A DNA stretch of 64,000 bases from Nostoc sp. FACHB-973 (GTDB lineage: Bacteria; Cyanobacteriota; Cyanobacteriia; Cyanobacteriales; Nostocaceae). Of the stretch, positions 17,197 to 26,075 are shown in pieces; position 1 is the first letter of the stretch; each line of letters opens with the position of its first letter. The DNA lies in contig NZ_JACJSJ010000002.1 in assembly GCF_014698115.1 (NCBI RefSeq), forward strand, positions 62,001-126,000, in the 5' to 3' direction. The position numbers were made by a program, and so were the translations under genes. A model generated the notes under the pieces. It was not told where the DNA came from and searched no databases. It saw only the letters and a program-made list of their open reading frames with translations.

Positions 17197-17483
17197 GATT
17201 TTTATTTTTTTTTAGATTAAAATTTATAGCTAAAACACGGTTAACATCACTGGTTAACTCCTGTACAGTAACATTTGTTTCTCTTATTGCTTCCTGTGTT
17301 TGTCGTATATGTTCATGGTCTTGATGCCTTCAATCATATTCCATCGACACCACGCCACTTTTACTAAAATTTAGGTGGGTTTATGTTATCATTATCGCTA
17401 ATCAAAAGCTAGAATTTCAATTAATAGTAATTTTAGCTCAATCGTTGTATCTAGAATATTGCGATCGCCGTTAAGCTACTTGA
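17197..17483. other. Noncoding region with a possible gene fragment
   Basis: On the minus strand about 17335-17230 a stretch reads HQDHEHIRQTQEAIRETN and continues into VQELTSDVNRVL, a coiled-coil-like tail often seen in cyanobacterial proteins of unknown function, with a stop codon just before it. It is probably a decayed gene end. The rest is AT-rich. Confidence 0.35.
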
Positions 17484-17675
17484 TTAACATATGCACTTGA
17501 TTGCATAGAAATCATCACAAGCTGGGAAAGAAAAGCTACCCAAAAGACATTAGAAACAGTAGCACTTAATTCGCTACGTCAGGGTTTATCTGTGGAAACA
17601 GTAACGCGAATTACAGGGTTAACAATAGAACGAGTGCAACAATTACAAGTCAAATTACAGGCTACAAATGAATAA
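17484..17675 (+). pseudogene. C-terminal remnant of an Rpn/PD-(D/E)XK transposase-type protein
   Basis: An open stretch without a start codon, ending in TAA at 17673. It encodes EIITSWERKATQKTLETVAL, then LRQGLSVETVTRITGLTIER and VQQLQVKLQ. This tail (TSWE...LRQGLS...ITGLS...QLQ) is typical of the C-terminus of Rpn-family recombination-promoting nucleases/putative transposases in cyanobacteria. The N-terminal catalytic domain is missing, so it is a fragment. Confidence 0.6.
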
Positions 17676-17720
17676 GGAATCAATACTCCGTTGCAGATTA
17701 AATTCTAAAACACACCTAAG

Positions 17721-19121
17721 CTAGAAAGGAACAAAATCATACCCAGTAGAAGATTTACTACTCGGTTGCACTTTCACTAAAATTGCTGTGCCATTGCGAT
17801 CGCCTGATGGTAGAAATGTGATTTTACCTGTAGCACCAAAGACTGAAAAATTTGGACTATGCAACACCTTTTGCAAATCATCGCGGTTTTTGCTTTGCTG
17901 CAAACCTTTAGCGATCGCCATAGTTGCATCATAAGCCGTAGCCGTTCGCCAATTAACAGTTCCACCCCAAAGTTTGACAGCATTCTGGGGAAAAGCATTA
18001 CCTGGAATTGCATTCGGATGCCAAGTTACAGACAATACCATACCATTTACATCAGCTTTTCCTACCTGTAAAGTTTGAAATGTGTAAAGTGTGGGACTGG
18101 CAAACAGTGTCAATTTTCCTTGATTTGCAGCTGCTAGTTCCAAGGCTTTGTTAATTCTATCTACGTGGGGTGCTAACACCAAACTATCCGCACCACTACT
18201 AATAAATTGAGAAATAATTGCATTGGGATTAAAATCAGAGGCAAAAAGATCGCAATTCGTCAGATTCACTTTGCCACCTGCGGCTAATATGCCTTTAACA
18301 AGCTCATCTTTAAACGACTGATTATCAATCGCTTTGGAATCAGCACAAATGCCAATATTACTTTTGCGAGCAGTTTTGATGATGTGAGTAGAAAGACTTT
18401 CAGCAACAGAGTTAATACTGGGAATAGTGCGGAATATATAGCTGCCAATGCCAGAGAGATTTTGGGCGAAACTGGTGGGAGAGATCATAACTAAACCTCC
18501 CTGTTGATACACTGGGGCAGCAGCGATGGAAGCGTTACTAGCGTTATGTCCCACTACAGCCAGAACGGTGGGATCTTGAACAAACTGCGTCGCCAGCTGT
18601 TGAGCTAAGCTGGGATCGTTGTCATCGCTGGCGATCGCTACCTGCAAAAGCTTACCATTAATGCCCCCAGTGCGATTGAGCTGATCTTGAGCTTGAGCCA
18701 CACCCCGTAAAATCTCTTTTGCGACATCTAGATTGCCCCCTATCGGCACACTAACTGCGATTTTGAGATATTTACTATTGTTTCCTTGGGAGTTATTTAA
18801 ATAAATTAACGTCTCTGGATCGTTGCGGTCTTTGAGCAGGGATGCTTTAAAATTATTGGCAGCACTGGTAAAGTCGCCCTTGGCAAAAGCTTGCACTCCT
18901 GCTTCTTTATCAGGATTAGTATTAGCAGTAACTAAAATTTTTTCACCTAAACTGATTCGCCCTGATGTTGAACCTGTAGTTCCTTGACTTTTATTATCTG
19001 GCGCTACAGAGATTATATTTTTTCCAAAGAATTGATTCCACAACCAAAAGCCAAAGCCCAGTAAAAAGGTGGTGGACAGCAAAGACAAAATTAGAAGCTT
19101 AGTTTCCTTCTGGGAATTCAT
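17721..19121 (-). CDS. ABC-type branched-chain amino acid-like substrate-binding protein
   Basis: A 466-residue protein anchored by an N-terminal membrane helix (about 8-28, LLILSLLSTTFLLGFGFWLW). A short helical segment (about 75-105, QAFAKGDFTSAANNFKASLL) resembles one TPR unit. Residues from about 115 form a periplasmic binding protein type I domain (Peripla_BP_6): IAVSVPIGGNLDVAKEILRG, NRTGGINGKLLQVAIASDD, VVGHNASNASIAAAPVYQQ, MISPTSFAQNLSG and FRTIPS. It binds a small ligand, possibly an amino acid. No permease or ATPase gene lies nearby, so it may act as a ligand sensor or with a distant transporter. The ATG at 19121 follows the repeats and fits the family start. Confidence 0.85.
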   Translation of the reverse strand: MNSQKETKLLILSLLSTTFLLGFGFWLWNQFFGKNIISVAPDNKSQGTTGSTSGRISLGEKILVTANTNPDKEAGVQAFAKGDFTSAANNFKASLLKDRNDPETLIYLNNSQGNNSKYLKIAVSVPIGGNLDVAKEILRGVAQAQDQLNRTGGINGKLLQVAIASDDNDPSLAQQLATQFVQDPTVLAVVGHNASNASIAAAPVYQQGGLVMISPTSFAQNLSGIGSYIFRTIPSINSVAESLSTHIIKTARKSNIGICADSKAIDNQSFKDELVKGILAAGGKVNLTNCDLFASDFNPNAIISQFISSGADSLVLAPHVDRINKALELAAANQGKLTLFASPTLYTFQTLQVGKADVNGMVLSVTWHPNAIPGNAFPQNAVKLWGGTVNWRTATAYDATMAIAKGLQQSKNRDDLQKVLHSPNFSVFGATGKITFLPSGDRNGTAILVKVQPSSKSSTGYDFVPF

Positions 19122-19137
19122 AGGTTAGGTAAAAACA

Positions 19138-19287
19138 GGGAGTGGGGAGTGGGGAGTGGGGAGATGGGGAGATGAGGGAGATGAGGGGGCAGGGGAGGCA
19201 GGGGGAGAAATAATCAATGCTCCATACCCAATGCCCAATGCCCCATGCCTCTCTACCCCATGCCCCATGCCCAATGCCCGATACCCC
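19138..19287. repeat. Composite repeat element, left arm beside argB
   Basis: GGGGAGT and GGGAGATGA repeats, then a 32 bp core (19188-19219, ending GGGGGAGAAATAATCAATG), then CCCAATGCC-type repeats. It is the inverted counterpart of the element at 20272-20402. Confidence 0.9.
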
Positions 19288-19361
19288 TTGCCTTATTGTT
19301 ACAGGTTCCAAATTCTTCTACACTGACTGGAATAGGTTTTAACTCTTAACGGCGGCTCCTC

Positions 19362-20258
19362 ATGACGGTCAACGATTCTGAATACATCAGGCAAGCTGAA
19401 GCCACTCGTGTGCGTGTACTAAGCGAAGCACTACCTTATATTCAACAATTCGCCGGTCGCACTGTTGTTGTCAAATATGGTGGCGCAGCGATGAAAGACA
19501 GCGCACTCAAAGACAAAGTTATCCGCGACATTGTATTCTTATCCTGCGTGGGCTTGCGTCCAATTGTAGTACACGGTGGTGGCCCAGAAATTAACAGTTG
19601 GTTAGATAAGCTGGGCATCGAACCACAATTTAAGAATGGTCTGCGAGTCACTGATGCCCCCACAATGGATGTGGTGGAAATGGTTTTAGTTGGTCGAGTT
19701 AACAAAGAAATTGTGGCGTTAATTAACCAAGCTGGTGGATTGGCTGTAGGACTTTGCGGTAAAGACGGTAATCTATTTACAGCCCGTCCCCAAGGTCAAG
19801 AAGACATTGGTTTTGTGGGGGAAGTCAGCAATGTGAATATCAAGATTTTGGACACCCTGGCTAGCAATGGCTATATTCCTGTGGTATCCAGCGTCGCCGC
19901 AGACGAAACAGGGCAAGCTTATAACATTAACGCTGATACTGTAGCTGGAGAAATCGCTGCTGCACTAGGAGCAGAAAAGTTAATTTTACTCACTGACACC
20001 AGTGGAATTTTAAAAGATTACAAAGACCAGTCAACTTTAATTCCTAAAGTAGATATTCGTGAGGCTCGTGAACTAATTGCTGGTGGTATAGTCAGCGGTG
20101 GAATGATTCCCAAAGTTAATTGTTGCGTGCGATCGCTTGCTCAAGGAGTACGTGCAGCACACATCATCGACGGCCGCATTCCCCACGCCCTACTACTAGA
20201 AATCTTTACCGACGTTGGGATTGGGACAATGATTCTCGGTTCGCAGTTTACATCTTAG
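19362..20258 (+). CDS. argB: Acetylglutamate kinase
   Basis: A 298-residue amino acid kinase that phosphorylates N-acetylglutamate in arginine synthesis. Motifs: [11 protein letters not shown] near 35-45, [10 protein letters not shown], the N-acetylglutamate-binding region with [58 protein letters not shown] and [15 protein letters not shown]. In cyanobacteria this enzyme is feedback-inhibited by arginine and activated by PII (GlnB); the N-terminal extension typical of the arginine-sensitive form ([20 protein letters not shown]) is present. Start ATG at 19362. The gene is isolated and lies between two inverted copies of one composite repeat. Confidence 0.97.
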   Translation: MTVNDSEYIRQAEATRVRVLSEALPYIQQFAGRTVVVKYGGAAMKDSALKDKVIRDIVFLSCVGLRPIVVHGGGPEINSWLDKLGIEPQFKNGLRVTDAPTMDVVEMVLVGRVNKEIVALINQAGGLAVGLCGKDGNLFTARPQGQEDIGFVGEVSNVNIKILDTLASNGYIPVVSSVAADETGQAYNINADTVAGEIAAALGAEKLILLTDTSGILKDYKDQSTLIPKVDIREARELIAGGIVSGGMIPKVNCCVRSLAQGVRAAHIIDGRIPHALLLEIFTDVGIGTMILGSQFTS

Positions 20259-20271
20259 GAGTGCTTTGCTT

Positions 20272-20402
20272 ATGGGGCATGGGGCATGGGGCATAGGGCA
20301 TGGGGCATTGATTATTTCTCCCCCTGCCTCCCCTGCCCCCCCTGCTCCCTCATCTCCCTCATCTCCCCCATCTCCCCATTCCCCACTCCCCACTCCCCAC
20401 TC
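20272..20402. repeat. Composite repeat element, right arm beside argB
   Basis: GGGGCAT repeats, a 32 bp core (20306-20337, beginning CATTGATTATTTCTCCCCC) that is the exact reverse complement of 19188-19219, then CTCATCTCC and CCCCACT repeats. It abuts the stop codon of the 20402-20806 gene. Confidence 0.9.
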
Positions 20403-20806
20403 TACCGAGGATAGGTAATAATAACCCGCGATCGCCCCCCGCTAAATGGTGTACGACGCCATGAGTTATTGATAATCACGGGATTCACTAGTGTTGAGTC
20501 CCGAATTCTGGGATTAATCAAAGTTGGATTAATCAAGGTGGAATTTCTCACGTTTTGCCTGATCCCAGGATAGGAATAATTGTAGTAATCGGTACGTCGT
20601 GGAATCAATCCCGTTGCTGGATCTACAGGCATGGGTGTGGGAATCGGACTACCGTAGATGAAGGAACCAACAGCAGGCGATTGCCTAAATCCAGAGCCAC
20701 CATCAATTATAATTATTTGGGCGGATGCTGGGGCGATCGCAGCGCTCATCACTGCCAGAGATATTGCTCCTAGCCAATACAATTCTGAATGCTTGATTTT
20801 GGGCAT
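20402..20806 (-). CDS. Putative secreted protein with Asn-Pro-rich repeats
   Basis: A 134-residue protein with a clear Sec signal peptide: basic MPKIKH, hydrophobic core WLGAISLAVMSAAIA and a cleavage site after PASA-Q at about 29/30. The mature part is short, has a Pro-rich middle (SPIPTPMPVDPATG), and an internal repetition STLINPTLINPRIRDSTLVN. The C-terminus is basic (RRTPFSGGRSRVIITYPR). No family is recognised; similar small exported proteins are common in filamentous cyanobacteria. The ATG at 20806 is supported by the signal peptide. It is monocistronic. Confidence 0.75.
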   Translation of the reverse strand: MPKIKHSELYWLGAISLAVMSAAIAPASAQIIIIDGGSGFRQSPAVGSFIYGSPIPTPMPVDPATGLIPRRTDYYNYSYPGIRQNVRNSTLINPTLINPRIRDSTLVNPVIINNSWRRTPFSGGRSRVIITYPR

Positions 20807-20942
20807 ATTTTCATACTTGTATTTGATACCAGACTTTTTCAGCAGAAAATAGCTACAGCTACTTAGTTAAAATTTTAGAATTTTATTTAGTCTCAGGTTA
20901 TCAGCTTTTAAAAAGATTTTAAAAAGATTGCTGGCATTGGCA

Positions 20943-22251
20943 AATTGACGCTCCCCGCATTTGGCTTCGCTACATACGGGGATTCTTGCTTCACTGAGCA
21001 ACCTTGCCTAGACTTGCTGCCAAATCTGGGTAGAGGGTCATCTCTCCACAAGCGTTAAAAGTTTCGGTGCGCCCCACCGTACTTAAGTCGCAATTGGTCT
21101 GTTTCAAGGCTTTGTTCAATATGTTAATCGCGGCGTTCAAATCCCGATCTAACACACACCCACACTTACAAATATGAGTGCGAACCGATAGAGATTTCTT
21201 CACAACTTCGCCACATGATGAGCAGTTTTGACTAGTGAATTGTGGTGCAACAGGTACAACAACCCGACCGTATATTTTGCCAAAATAGTCTAACCATTGA
21301 GTGAACAATGACCATGAAACATCACTAATTGATTTCGCCAGCTTGCTATTTTTAACCATATTTTTGACTTCCAGTTTTTCATACGCCACAAGGTCGTTAG
21401 ACCTCACCACGCATAATGCTTGTTTAATAGCATTATCTTGACGCTGACGCGAAACTTTTAAGTGTTTTCTCCCAAGACGGTTAATAGCCTTTTTGCGATT
21501 ATTAGAACCCTTTTTTTTCCGGTTAATTTGCCTTTGAAGGCGTTTGAAAGCCTTCTCTGATTTGCGTAAGTATCTAGGATTATTTACTGTGTTTCCTTGC
21601 GAGTCAGTATAGAAATGCTTTAAGCCAACATCTAAACCTATTGTTTTACCTGTTGGATGTGTGTCAATATTGCGTTCAGTATCTACACAAAATTGAACGT
21701 AGTAGCCATCTGAACGCTTAATTATCCTGACTCGCTTGATTTGTTTGATTTGGTAAAAATGTAAATCCCAAGTTCCGATTAGCTTTAGCTGACCAATATT
21801 ACATTTATCTGTGAATTTGATGTACTTGCGGTCATCTGAAAGTTTCCACCCACTAAGTTTGTACTCAGCCGAACGGTTGTTTTTTTGAAACTGAGGATAT
21901 CCTTTTTTACCTGGAATCTTAGCTTTGCAATTATCGAAAAATCTCTTGATTGCAAAAGCTATTCTTTCTGCTGCCGCTTGTCTTGCTGAGGAGTTTAATT
22001 TATCAGCAAAGTCAAACTCGTTAGCTATGACAGCCGTGTATTTGTTCAAGTCGTAAGGTTTAACATTTTGATTGTCCATCCAAAACCGCAAGCACTTATT
22101 ACGGATGAATTTAGTAATCCGTAACGCTTCATCTATCTGTTGATACTGCCGAAGAGTGCCTTTAGCTTTGAACTCAAAAACAATCATTGTTTTTACCTTA
22201 TCGACCTGAAAATATTCTATAATATCTTAGGGAGTAGCACAATCCCTAAAA
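20943..22251 (-). mobile_element. IS200/IS605-type element with tnpB only
   Basis: A tnpB gene without tnpA. On the 3' side of tnpB lies a hairpin at 20953-20981 (CCCCGCAT/ATACGGGG arms), which fits the right end that doubles as the omega-RNA scaffold. On the 5' side a hairpin TTAGGGA...TCCCTAA at 22227-22249 may be the left end. Exact borders are inferred; such elements make no target duplications. Confidence 0.65.
20991..22187 (-). CDS. tnpB: RNA-guided nuclease TnpB (IS200/IS605 OrfB)
   Basis: A 398-residue TnpB with an N-terminal helix-turn-helix/wedge part and a split RuvC domain. Active-site motifs are complete: IGLDVGLKHF with Asp186, LVAYEKLEVKNM with Glu270 and VLDRDLNAAINI with Asp347/349. 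The zinc ribbon has CSSCG (322, 325) and CKCGC (340-344). It is therefore likely an active, omega-RNA-guided DNA endonuclease. The start ATG at 22187 fits MIVFEFKAKGTLRQYQQIDE. The tail after about 365 is family-typical and overlaps the presumed guide RNA. tnpA is absent, so mobility would need a helper. Confidence 0.94.
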   Translation of the reverse strand: MIVFEFKAKGTLRQYQQIDEALRITKFIRNKCLRFWMDNQNVKPYDLNKYTAVIANEFDFADKLNSSARQAAAERIAFAIKRFFDNCKAKIPGKKGYPQFQKNNRSAEYKLSGWKLSDDRKYIKFTDKCNIGQLKLIGTWDLHFYQIKQIKRVRIIKRSDGYYVQFCVDTERNIDTHPTGKTIGLDVGLKHFYTDSQGNTVNNPRYLRKSEKAFKRLQRQINRKKKGSNNRKKAINRLGRKHLKVSRQRQDNAIKQALCVVRSNDLVAYEKLEVKNMVKNSKLAKSISDVSWSLFTQWLDYFGKIYGRVVVPVAPQFTSQNCSSCGEVVKKSLSVRTHICKCGCVLDRDLNAAINILNKALKQTNCDLSTVGRTETFNACGEMTLYPDLAASLGKVAQ

Positions 22252-22412
22252 TTGTGGAATACTCGACTATCCCTTTCTCTGTTCAAGATCCGCAAGAAAT
22301 CATTCAAGGGATGTCTTGAATTTAACTGCCTTTCATCCCCAAGTTCCACTTCGTTGCGCTTGGGGTCTTCCCGGCAAAACAGATAAAAATAGTGGTAATT
22401 TGTGAGCAGAAC
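22252..22412. other. Intergenic region with small palindromes
   Basis: Contains ATTCAAG-GGATGT-CTTGAAT (22301-22320) and a hairpin with CCCCAAG/CTTGGGG arms (22337-22365). Either may be a leftover end of the tnpB element. Confidence 0.45.
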
Positions 22413-22952
22413 GTGAGTGCAGAAAGTATAGAAATTGCTAAAACCCGCTACCAGACTGGAAAAGTTGCCTTTGAAAATGGGCAATACCGCCAAGCCGTAG
22501 AAAATTTAGAAAAGGCCAGCGCCCTGTTAGCTCGGAATTCTCGTCTTGGAGGTGAAGTAGAAATTTGTCTGGTGACTGCTTATGAAGCGGCTGGACGCAG
22601 CGATGATGCGATCGCTCTTTGCGAAAGACTCAAACGGCATCCCCATTTGGAAACTAGCAAACAAGCGCGGCGGATGCTTTACATCTTAAAAGCTCCAAAG
22701 CTCAAAAGACCCAGCGAGTGGATGACTCAAATCCCCGATTTGGGCGCACTACCCGATAACGAACTCAAAATTACTGTAGCTGCTAAGTCTCCTAAATCTT
22801 CTGTTCAGCAGAAGCCTAAACCGACTGAGCGAGAATTCGTTGACCTCAGTCAAGTCAATACCAAAGATAATCGCTTTATCTGGGTGGCGTTAATTGCAAT
22901 TGGTTTAACTATTTTGTATTTGGTTTGGTTAAGTGTTTCAGGTTTAAATTAA
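22413..22952 (+). CDS. TPR-type protein with C-terminal membrane anchor
   Basis: About 179 residues. The N-terminal half has helical repeats of TPR type (TRYQTGKVAFENGQYRQAVENLEKASALL and TAYEAAGRSDDAIALCERLKRHP). The middle carries the conserved block LYILKAPKLKRPSEWMTQIPDL. The C-terminus is a single membrane helix (FIWVALIAIGLTILYLVWLSV), so the TPR part faces the cytoplasm or stroma. To my knowledge homologues occur throughout cyanobacteria with no assigned function. GTG at 22413 is preferred (protein starting MSAESIEIAK), although GTG at 22392 is also open. Confidence 0.75.
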   Translation: MSAESIEIAKTRYQTGKVAFENGQYRQAVENLEKASALLARNSRLGGEVEICLVTAYEAAGRSDDAIALCERLKRHPHLETSKQARRMLYILKAPKLKRPSEWMTQIPDLGALPDNELKITVAAKSPKSSVQQKPKPTEREFVDLSQVNTKDNRFIWVALIAIGLTILYLVWLSVSGLN

Positions 22953-23363
22953 TTGAAATTTTGTTAATTTTTATCCATAGGATTGAAACATAAATTAAAA
23001 AATCTAATTATACCAATGGATGAAATATAAATTCAGCAAAGGTATTAGATTTGACTTTATTGGCTAATTTTTGAAAGTCTTATTTAATAGCCTAAATGCT
23101 GTCAGTGCGTAATTGACTTGACTTTAGACTCTTAAAGTGTCACACTCTGATGATTTTTAAATGTTCGTAGGGCTTCTCTTTACAGTCCGCATACAATTAG
23201 GAAAGCTTTTGAGCAGATGATCTCACAGAGTTTATCTGCACTGGCTCGACTTTTGTCTCCGACACGCTGCGCGTAGCTTGCTTGTCCGTAGGAGTACGCA
23301 AAATCTAAAATTGCCACGGTCAAGATTGGTTAAAAAGTTTGACTTTTGGGGAGATTGATAGCT
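22953..23363. other. Intergenic region
   Basis: No gene. Around 23240-23300 there is a dispersed-repeat-like stretch (CTCCGACACGCTGCGCGTAG and following, then CCGTAGGAGTACGC). The rest is AT-rich and should include the promoter of the DUF3153 gene. Confidence 0.4.
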
Positions 23364-24266
23364 ATGAATTCTTCAACTTTGGGACAAATTTTCTTATGGT
23401 TAATCAGACCATTAAGGTTTATCTTTGCAAAGATGAGATTTGCTTCGCCACAAATTGGTCGAAATCGAACCAACCGGTTTTTTCCAATCCAAAATCCTAT
23501 TTTGTGGCTTGTGTTGTTAACATCTCTGCTACTGTCTGGTTGTGTTAAGTATGATGTGGGAGTTAACTTTAATAACTCAAATAGTGGTGAATTAGTACAA
23601 CATATTAAGTTAGGAGAGCAGCTAACGAGTTTTAGTGGCGATTATGTATATGAATGGTTAAATAGCATAGAACGCCGTGCCCGGAAGCTTGACGGTAAAG
23701 CCGAGCGAATTTCTCAAGAAGAAGTCATTGTGACAATTCCTTTTAGTAGTGGTAGGGAATTGCAAGAAAAGTTCAACGATTTTTTTAACTCGCGTGCTAA
23801 TCAAGCTTCTGAATCTGTGGAAAGTGAATCTGGCTCAGAACTACCGAAAATTGAATCAAACGTAATTTTGGAGCAGAACAATTTTTTACTGTTAGTACAA
23901 AATCGCTTGATTTATGATTTGGATTTGCGATCGCTCTCTCTAATTTCCAATAAAGGAAACGTCCTAGCTAACGCTGGTTCAATTCTGGATTTGGAATTCG
24001 GCTTAAAGACTCCTTGGGGGGCTAAAAATATTGCCCAAACTGAAACTGCCATCGAGCCAGAAAAAAATGGCAATCAACTGTTATGGAAACTCCAAACTGG
24101 TGAGCTAAATCATATAGAAGCTGTTTTTTGGCTTCCTAGTCCCCTTGGTATCGGTGGATTTTTAATTATCTTGTTTGTTTGGGGAGGATTGTATTTAAGA
24201 TACAATTTTCTGCCAGATCCCAGGGTTCAGTTTTCTGCCAAAGCACCAGCAATTCAAGGACAGTAG
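23364..24266 (+). CDS. DUF3153-type membrane protein
   Basis: A 300-residue protein with a long N-terminal leader, a hydrophobic segment ending in LLLSGC (a possible lipobox or just part of a membrane helix), an exported domain of about 200 residues and a C-terminal membrane helix (IGGFLIILFVWGGLYLRYNF). Conserved stretches such as CVKYDVGVNFNNSNSGELVQ and IRLGEQ-like HIKLGEQLTS are characteristic of the cyanobacterial/plastid DUF3153 family, whose function is unknown. The ATG at 23364 is chosen over the TTG at 23346. It is followed by a good terminator. Confidence 0.82.
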   Translation: MNSSTLGQIFLWLIRPLRFIFAKMRFASPQIGRNRTNRFFPIQNPILWLVLLTSLLLSGCVKYDVGVNFNNSNSGELVQHIKLGEQLTSFSGDYVYEWLNSIERRARKLDGKAERISQEEVIVTIPFSSGRELQEKFNDFFNSRANQASESVESESGSELPKIESNVILEQNNFLLLVQNRLIYDLDLRSLSLISNKGNVLANAGSILDLEFGLKTPWGAKNIAQTETAIEPEKNGNQLLWKLQTGELNHIEAVFWLPSPLGIGGFLIILFVWGGLYLRYNFLPDPRVQFSAKAPAIQGQ

Positions 24267-24295
24267 ACTATTCATCTGTCCAATATTATCAGTTT

Positions 24296-24324
24296 AGCCG
24301 ATGCATTTTCCATCGGCTTTTTTA
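24296..24324 (+). terminator. Rho-independent terminator
   Basis: Stem AGCCGATG/CATCGGCT with a 7 nt loop, followed by TTTTTT. It lies 30 nt after the DUF3153 gene. Confidence 0.9.
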
Positions 24325-24507
24325 CTGTTAATAATTCTCTAGAAAAAGAATATACATTGTCCAGAACACAGATTTAATCTGATTTATGTAGGGAGTAGAA
24401 ACCCGATTAATCGCGTCTGAGTAGAGAATCAGCCTTTTCGAGTTGGCGATTTTTTTCACGCAATCAAATACGAGTCCGATAGTTACTTTTTGGGAACTAC
24501 TTTACTT

Positions 24508-24523
24508 AAGTAAGTACTTACTT
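24508..24523. promoter_or_regulatory. Perfect palindromic operator candidate upstream of azoR
   Basis: AAGTAAGTACTTACTT is an uninterrupted 16 bp palindrome 71 bp before the azoR start. Azoreductase genes in other bacteria are often controlled by HxlR/MarR-type thiol sensors that bind TACT...AGTA dyads; this site has that character. Assignment of the regulator is inference. The rest of 24325-24590 shows no gene. Confidence 0.6.
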
Positions 24524-24594
24524 TTACTATCTGATGTAATGCTTGGAAATTTAGACTCAAAAGCAGTAAATTCCAGCTAACAAGGAGACATTTG

Positions 24595-25218
24595 GTGGCA
24601 AATATCTTACATATTGATTCCAGCCCCCGTGGTGAGAGATCGCATTCCAGAGAACTATCTAAGGAATTCATCAGTGCTTGGAAAGCAGCGCATCCTGAAG
24701 ATGCGATCGCCTATCGAGATTTAGGGCGTCACCCGGTTCCTCACGTTGATGAAGCTTGGATTGCAGCCGCATTTTCACCACCAGAAACCCACACTCCAGA
24801 ATTAGCCCAAGCGATCCGGATTTCAGACGAGTTAATTGATGAACTTTTAGCCGCCGATCGCTACGTTTTTGGCGTACCAATGTATAACCTCAATGTACCT
24901 TCTACTTTTAAGGCTTACATCGACCAAATCGTTCGTGTTCACCGGACTTTTGCCATAGATGCTCAAGGCGGTTATAAAGGCTTAGTCGAGGGTAAAAAAG
25001 CAGTTATCATCACCGCTCGTGGCGGTGACTTTAGCGCCACATCCCCTTTCGCCGCCTATGACTTCCAAGAACCATACCTGCGGGCAATTTTCGGCATGAT
25101 TGGGCTTACAGACATTGAATTTATTAACGTTAATAGCCTGAATGACGGCGATACCAGTCGTACCCAATCTTTAGCAGAAGCACAGGCAGCAATTCAAGAT
25201 TTGATCGGTCGCTGGTAA
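24595..25218 (+). CDS. azoR: FMN-dependent NADH-azoreductase / quinone reductase
   Basis: A 207-residue flavodoxin-like enzyme that reduces quinones and azo compounds by two electrons using NADH, probably protecting against electrophile stress. Motifs: ILHIDSSPRGERSHSREL (FMN phosphate loop), VPMYNLNVPSTFKAYIDQI, GLVEGKKAVIITARGG and DFQEPYLRAIFGMIGL. Length is typical. The start is GTG at 24595 with AAGGAG seven bases upstream; TTG at 24592 is the alternative. A 16 bp palindrome upstream suggests its own regulation. It converges on pdxH. Confidence 0.93.
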   Translation: MANILHIDSSPRGERSHSRELSKEFISAWKAAHPEDAIAYRDLGRHPVPHVDEAWIAAAFSPPETHTPELAQAIRISDELIDELLAADRYVFGVPMYNLNVPSTFKAYIDQIVRVHRTFAIDAQGGYKGLVEGKKAVIITARGGDFSATSPFAAYDFQEPYLRAIFGMIGLTDIEFINVNSLNDGDTSRTQSLAEAQAAIQDLIGRW

Positions 25219-25255
25219 GAGGGACTGGGGATTAGGGAAGAAGGACTAGGAAATT

Positions 25256-25302
25256 TCCTAATACCCAGTCCCCAGTCCCCAGTCCCCAGTCCCCAGTCCC
25301 TT
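25256..25302. repeat. CCCCAGT heptamer repeat
   Basis: Five copies of CCCCAGT between the convergent azoR and pdxH genes, ending two bases before the pdxH stop codon. Confidence 0.9.
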
Positions 25303-25303
25303 T

Positions 25304-25948
25304 TTATGGTGATAACCGCTGAATTTTCCAAATGCCATTATCTAAATGGCTATAGAGTAAGCGATCGTGCAGACGACTAGAGCGCCCTTGCCAAAATTCA
25401 ATTTCTGTGGGGATCACTCGTAAACCTCCCCAATGAGGTGGTCGGGGGATCTCTTGATTTTCATATTGGCTGTTAAACTCTTGCAAGCGTCGCTCAAGAA
25501 CTTCTCGGCTTTCTATGACTTCGCTTTGATTAGATACCCACGCACCCAGGCGACTGTTGACAGGACGGCTGTGAAAATACTGGTCAGACTCAGTTTCGGA
25601 AACTTTCTCTACATAGCCACAAATCCGTACTTGACGTTCCAGTTCTGCCCACCAGAAAACTAAAGCCGCCTGGGGATTTTCTGCCAGTTCTTGTCCTTTG
25701 TGACTGTTATAGTTGGTGAAGAAGGTAAAGCCCCGTTCATCAAAATCTTTAAGCAGTACCATTCTAGCTGAGGGCTTACCATCTGGTGTAGCGGTAGCAA
25801 TGGTCATGGCATTGGGTTCGGGAAGTTGGGCTGCTAGTGCCTGATCGAACCACTTTTTAAATTGAATAAAAGGATTGAGGTCAACTTCGAGTTCGCTTAA
25901 ACCTTCTAAGGTGTAGTCTTTGCGGAGGTCAGCTATGGTTTTGTCCAT
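25304..25948 (-). CDS. pdxH: Pyridoxine/pyridoxamine 5'-phosphate oxidase
   Basis: A 214-residue FMN enzyme that oxidises pyridoxine or pyridoxamine 5'-phosphate to pyridoxal 5'-phosphate. Signatures: [15 protein letters not shown] at the N-terminus, [33 protein letters not shown] (FMN and substrate binding), [35 protein letters not shown] and the C-terminal [16 protein letters not shown]. All are in place and length is standard. The ATG at 25948 (MDKTIADL) is preferred over an upstream start at 25981. The C-terminus lies beside a heptamer repeat. Confidence 0.96.
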   Translation of the reverse strand: MDKTIADLRKDYTLEGLSELEVDLNPFIQFKKWFDQALAAQLPEPNAMTIATATPDGKPSARMVLLKDFDERGFTFFTNYNSHKGQELAENPQAALVFWWAELERQVRICGYVEKVSETESDQYFHSRPVNSRLGAWVSNQSEVIESREVLERRLQEFNSQYENQEIPRPPHWGGLRVIPTEIEFWQGRSSRLHDRLLYSHLDNGIWKIQRLSP

Positions 25949-26075
25949 TGTAATTTGCTTCCTAGCTATCAGATAGGACAATACATTTCTTTGTTAAAAA
26001 TATCTACGATCGCCATCAGCACCAACGCCAGTTTTACAATTTATCTCAACGAGTACTGAAAACAGATTGCATCAG

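Noticed and set aside
24592..24594. TTG as the azoR start
   Set aside because: GTG at 24595 fits the spacing from AAGGAG and the family N-terminus better.
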